Assembly (NCBI GenBank): GCA_965247125.1
Contig: CBDFGO010000002.1
Span: forward strand, 1,488,001 to 1,552,000
Reading direction: 5' to 3'
Length of the DNA stretch: 64,000 nucleotides
Source: CALBJU01 sp965247125
GTDB lineage: Bacteria; Bacteroidota; Rhodothermia; Rhodothermales; UBA10348
The notes under the pieces are model-generated. The model worked only from the letters and a program-made list of their open reading frames with translations, did no database searches and was not told the DNA's origin. Positions 62,670-64,000 of the stretch are shown here, piece by piece (within the stretch, counting starts at the first letter, position 1; each line of letters opens with the position of its first letter). Both the position numbers and the translations under genes were made by a program.

Positions 62670-63758
62670 ATGAAACGATTCTTCTACCCGCCCATCGCCG
62701 CCTTCATCGTCATTCTTTCCGGTTGCTCAATGGGCTCTGACATGTCGGATCGAACCCTGGAAAACCCGACTTGGGAGCGCCAGTTCAGCGACTCGACGTC
62801 ACTTTTTATCGGTCTCTACGCGGTAGACGAAAACGTAGTCTGGGCGTCAGGACGGGGAGGACAGGTTGCCCTCACCGCGGATGGAGGAAGATCCTGGAAA
62901 AGTGTGAAAGTTGAGGGCGCAGAAGACCTGCAGTTCAGGGATGTGCACGCGTTTGACGCAGAAAATGCGTTTGTACTCTCGATAGGAAACGGTGATAGTT
63001 CGCGGATCTATAGAACCTCAGACGCCGGAGATTCCTGGACGCTGAGTTTCCAGAACGAAGACGAGAATGCGTTTTTCGACTGCTTTTCCTTCTGGGATGA
63101 CCAGCGCGGGTTTGCATTCAGCGATTCCAACGAAGGGGAATTCACCCTCATCCAGACGATAGACGGTGGCGTCACCTGGACGCGCATCGATCCAGCGATC
63201 GTCCCCGACGCACGAGAAGGGGAAGGAGCCTTCGCTGCCAGCGGTACCTGTGTTCAGACCTTCGACGGTGGCCTTGGCTGGTTCGCGACGGGCGCCTCCG
63301 CCGTGGATACGCGGGTGATCCGGACAACCGATTATGGCGCCTCGTGGAGCGAGGCGCCAACCCCCATCGCGAGTCTGACTGGTACGGAGGGCATCTCAAC
63401 GATGTCAGTTCTGGACGCCGGGCATCTGGCCGTTCTTGGGGGCGACTTTACCGAACGCGACTCTATTTACGCAAACGTGGCCACATCGAGTGACGGTGGT
63501 GCCTCCTGGCAGTTTGCGGGAAGCGCGGTTATTGGGGGATCTGTCTACGGCTCGTCCTATGTCCCGGGAGCGTCCAGTCCCACAATCGTGGGGGTCGCGC
63601 CCACCGGTTCGGCGTTCTCCACGGACAACGGAATGACGTGGTCTCTCATCGACTCCACCGATTTTTGGACCGTAGCCTTTGTCAGTGTAGATGCAGGTTG
63701 GGCAGCCGGTCCTGGCGGTGTATCCCGAATCGTCAATACACCGGACATTCCCGAATGA
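62670..63758 (+). CDS. Ycf48-like beta-propeller lipoprotein
   Basis: 362 residues with a lipoprotein signal (FIVILSGCSMGS, Cys near 19). Five or more repeats of the SxDGGxxW type (LTADGGRSWKSVKVE, RTSDAGDSWTLSFQ, QTIDGGVTWTRIDP, RTTDYGASWSEAP, TSSDGGASWQFAG, STDNGMTWSLIDS) form a propeller of the Ycf48/BNR-Asp-box kind. Such proteins in Bacteroidota are often annotated as oxidoreductases, but no redox motif is seen; they probably bind a surface polymer or help protein assembly. The next gene overlaps its stop (ATGA). Confidence 0.85.
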   Translation: MKRFFYPPIAAFIVILSGCSMGSDMSDRTLENPTWERQFSDSTSLFIGLYAVDENVVWASGRGGQVALTADGGRSWKSVKVEGAEDLQFRDVHAFDAENAFVLSIGNGDSSRIYRTSDAGDSWTLSFQNEDENAFFDCFSFWDDQRGFAFSDSNEGEFTLIQTIDGGVTWTRIDPAIVPDAREGEGAFAASGTCVQTFDGGLGWFATGASAVDTRVIRTTDYGASWSEAPTPIASLTGTEGISTMSVLDAGHLAVLGGDFTERDSIYANVATSSDGGASWQFAGSAVIGGSVYGSSYVPGASSPTIVGVAPTGSAFSTDNGMTWSLIDSTDFWTVAFVSVDAGWAAGPGGVSRIVNTPDIPE

Positions 63759-64000
63759 CAATATGCCTGGGCGGGTCCGACGAATGGATTGCTTCGTGCC
63801 GAACTGCACTCGGAACGACGACGGATGTTTTTGTTGTCAATCCAGGCGATTCACCTCTTGAAGGCCTTCCTCTGCTCATCAGTGGATCGTCCGGAGACTG
63901 GTACGATCTGGTCGACCTGTGCCTCAAACGGGGTGAGCGAGTATTCTTGGGCAATCCAGGGTCCTGGTCTTTTCATGACCTGACGTCCCTGCAGCATGTT
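63755..64000 (+). CDS. Start of a gene of uncertain family, 3' end outside window
   Basis: Eighty-two codons from an ATG that overlaps the Ycf48-like stop by four bases, open to the window edge. The translation begins MTICLGGSDEWIASCRTALG and later reads LLISGSSGDWYDLVDLCLKR and GERVFLGNPGSWSFHDL. The pattern of a strand, a helix with LCLKRGERVF, then a NP motif resembles the N-terminal half of Gfo/Idh-like oxidoreductases (usual form LKAGKHVLCEKP), but the nucleotide motif is not clear. Coupling suggests it works with the preceding lipoprotein. Identity is uncertain. Confidence 0.5.
   Translation, partial: MTICLGGSDEWIASCRTALGTTTDVFVVNPGDSPLEGLPLLISGSSGDWYDLVDLCLKRGERVFLGNPGSWSFHDLTSLQHV

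Noticed and set aside
1..64000. CRISPR arrays, tRNA or rRNA genes
   Set aside because: No regularly spaced direct repeats and no tRNA- or rRNA-like sequences were noticed on either strand; a dedicated search was not possible here.

Overview
The window looks like a chromosome segment from a Bacteroidota-type bacterium, most likely of the Rhodothermia/Balneolia branch. The evidence is a type IX secretion (T9SS) C-terminal sorting domain on a large protease, a decayed second copy of such a domain, a DUF5916 outer-membrane protein, a TonB-dependent receptor with a carboxypeptidase-like N-domain, and a MFS symporter / TIM-barrel isomerase / DUF1080 cluster. The nitrate reductase operon carries a dihaem cytochrome gene ahead of narG, as in Thermus. 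No rRNA, tRNA, CRISPR array or prophage was seen.

1-18.8 kb is an anaerobic-respiration island. On the minus strand lie ric (iron-sulfur repair), a narC-like dihaem cytochrome, narG, narH and narJ (cut by the window edge). On the plus strand lie two YceI-family genes with a porin, a FixL-like haem-PAS histidine kinase, two almost identical NarL/NreC-type response regulators, and a cupredoxin / His-rich YtkA-like lipoprotein / porin / monohaem cytochrome cluster. A module of about 90 bp, built from TGTAGGG-type inverted repeats, occurs three times: upstream of ric, of the second regulator and of the cupredoxin gene. The copy at the cupredoxin gene belongs to an inverted duplication of about 365 bp that also carried the first ~25 codons of ric. 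The island therefore looks like a small oxygen/nitrate regulon that grew by copying its own promoter. It ends in an apparently deleted junction between the cytochrome gene and a truncated TonB-dependent receptor, followed by a complete IS256-family element with a 9-bp target duplication.

20-34.8 kb is mostly housekeeping and accessory: a SUI1/YciH factor, two DEAD-box RNA helicases, a penicillin-acylase-family lipoprotein, an FG-GAP/ASPIC protein, a compact type III polyketide synthase / methyltransferase / FAD-monooxygenase operon resembling Streptomyces srsABC (phenolic lipids and quinones), an amidohydrolase / SRPBCC / CsaA operon, a cyclase-family protein and a lectin-like secreted protein.

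35-45 kb holds a beta-propeller sensor kinase split by an apparent frameshift in a G run, its LuxR-type regulator, a 1352-residue subtilase with LamG-like and T9SS domains, a cytochrome P450 and a small secreted protein with a strong terminator.

45.6-64 kb holds a GIY-YIG-like protein, a membrane-anchored peroxiredoxin, a YheT hydrolase, a GH18 protein, a Pit phosphate transporter with its DUF47 partner, an AI-2E family permease, a T9SS cargo pseudogene, small membrane proteins, a YbjQ protein, a reaction-centre-type dihaem cytochrome with TPRs, an overlapping M20 peptidase / RidA / hydrolase operon, DUF5916, the symporter / isomerase / DUF1080 cluster, DUF411, a Ycf48-like protein and the start of one more gene.
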